A stretch of DNA of 64,000 nt from the NCBI GenBank assembly GCA_019752635.1, contig JAIELX010000072.1, positions 1-64,000 on the forward strand, in the 5' to 3' direction. A program made the translations under genes and the position numbers. Numbering within the stretch: position 1 is the stretch's first letter; each line of letters starts with the position of its first letter. Under the pieces are notes generated by a model that was not told the origin of the DNA, ran no database searches, and saw nothing but the letters and a program-made list of their open reading frames with translations. This document shows positions 63,483 through 64,000 of the stretch, piece after piece. This stretch comes from Candidatus Obscuribacterales bacterium. Lineage in GTDB: Bacteria; Cyanobacteriota; Vampirovibrionia; Obscuribacterales; Obscuribacteraceae.

Positions 63483-64000
63483 CCGGCAAGGAAAGCCAGC
63501 GGATCATAGCGGAGAAATGTCGTCGGCTCAGTTAGGAGAGTCTGAAGAGCAGAGCATGTGATGCAGAACTGAGCAGAAGAGTTGGAACACAAAAAAGATG
63601 ATAACCGGAAAGGAGATGACATCCAGCACAAGGTGATTCATTTGGCGATTCCTTCTTAACCCCGGACCCGTCAGTGGTGGTGAGTGTCGGCGAAACGAGG
63701 GAACGGGCGCTGATATCCAACGCTCGATCTTTCATGCCGACGATTCAATCCGAATGCAACCATCGTAAGCCTTCCTCGCCTTGGCGTAAATTCGCTGAAG
63801 CGTATTAGCGATTTCGTGTAATTCATCATGCCGATGGCGTGAATTGCACATGGCTGGTTTGAATCGGGCTGTAGCGTCGTCTAAGCGCAGAGGCGCAGAG
63901 GCGACGAGGCATGGCAGATGCCCGGAGCGGTTAGCTGCGCGTTACCTGAAATCTGCTAAAAATGGCGCGGAGCAGATGGATCCCGGTAACCTTTATGCTC
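63483..64000. other. Intergenic at right edge, nothing recognised
   Basis: No convincing gene on either strand; the open frames are short and Cys/Ser/Pro-rich. A short tandem repeat (GCGCAGAG twice, about 63890) is the only feature I notice. A gene may start beyond the window. Confidence 0.4.

Noticed and set aside
63886..63910. Start of a CRISPR array or tandem repeat at the right edge
   Set aside because: Only two 8-base units of GCGCAGAG, without spacers.

Overview
The window looks like chromosomal DNA of a non-photosynthetic relative of cyanobacteria, most likely Melainabacteria/Vampirovibrionia of the Candidatus Obscuribacter type. This is an inference from gene content: membrane-anchored Hanks-type kinases with long TPR-like tails, a cyanobacterial-style DnaK with a Gly-rich end, a protein with the LExRxF...DxRLxRLE...FG repeat that I associate with this lineage, many TTG/GTG starts with good Shine-Dalgarno sites, and roughly balanced base composition. 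No rRNA, tRNA, CRISPR array, complete insertion sequence or complete prophage was seen.

Layout. 1-3000: a PAS histidine kinase and a divergent OmpR-type regulator. 3000-8300: an accessory block of minus-strand genes for unknown soluble proteins. Two share an SPERVSADAPS motif, two are a coupled paralogous pair, one carries internal repeats, and a degenerate tyrosine recombinase lies among them. The block holds an imperfect tandem duplication that includes its terminators. Four copies of an upstream element built from 11-bp direct repeats suggest one regulon. 8400-15100: two receptor-like Ser/Thr kinases flank a lipoprotein/membrane protein pair, a hotdog thioesterase and xpt. 15100-23450: housekeeping and envelope genes (alpha/beta hydrolase, HD phosphohydrolase, DUF4149-like protein, thioredoxin-like protein, DUF4239 plus crcB, a secreted glycosidase-like protein, an MBL hydrolase). 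23780-29100: dnaK, the repeat protein, an SGNH-like protein and an RqcP-like S4 protein.

29200-46500 is a metal-efflux island: two complete adaptor/HME-RND pump pairs, a PII-like protein translationally coupled to the second pair, and a TolC-type channel in an operon with pyrophosphatase. Both pumps keep the DFG...D...VEN acidic triad of CzcA-type divalent-cation exporters. Between them lie a PDZ-CAP secreted protein, a Sel1 lipoprotein broken by a frameshift, a NodZ-like glycosyltransferase and an atypical kinase.

46500-64000 holds an alpha/beta hydrolase, a sigma factor with a co-transcribed unknown partner and a strong terminator, a second two-component pair, an Ala-rich helical protein, a membrane glycosyltransferase next to a polytopic protein with conserved histidines, a large hybrid kinase with an RsbT-like N-terminal ATPase and a C-terminal HPt, a solitary adenine methyltransferase and a GT2 glycosyltransferase.

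The most interesting places are the duplicated block with its shared repeat element (4.2-8.3 kb), the RND pair with the PII-like protein (36.6-41.5 kb), and the RsbT-fused hybrid kinase. All functional statements come from reading motifs by eye; no database search was run.
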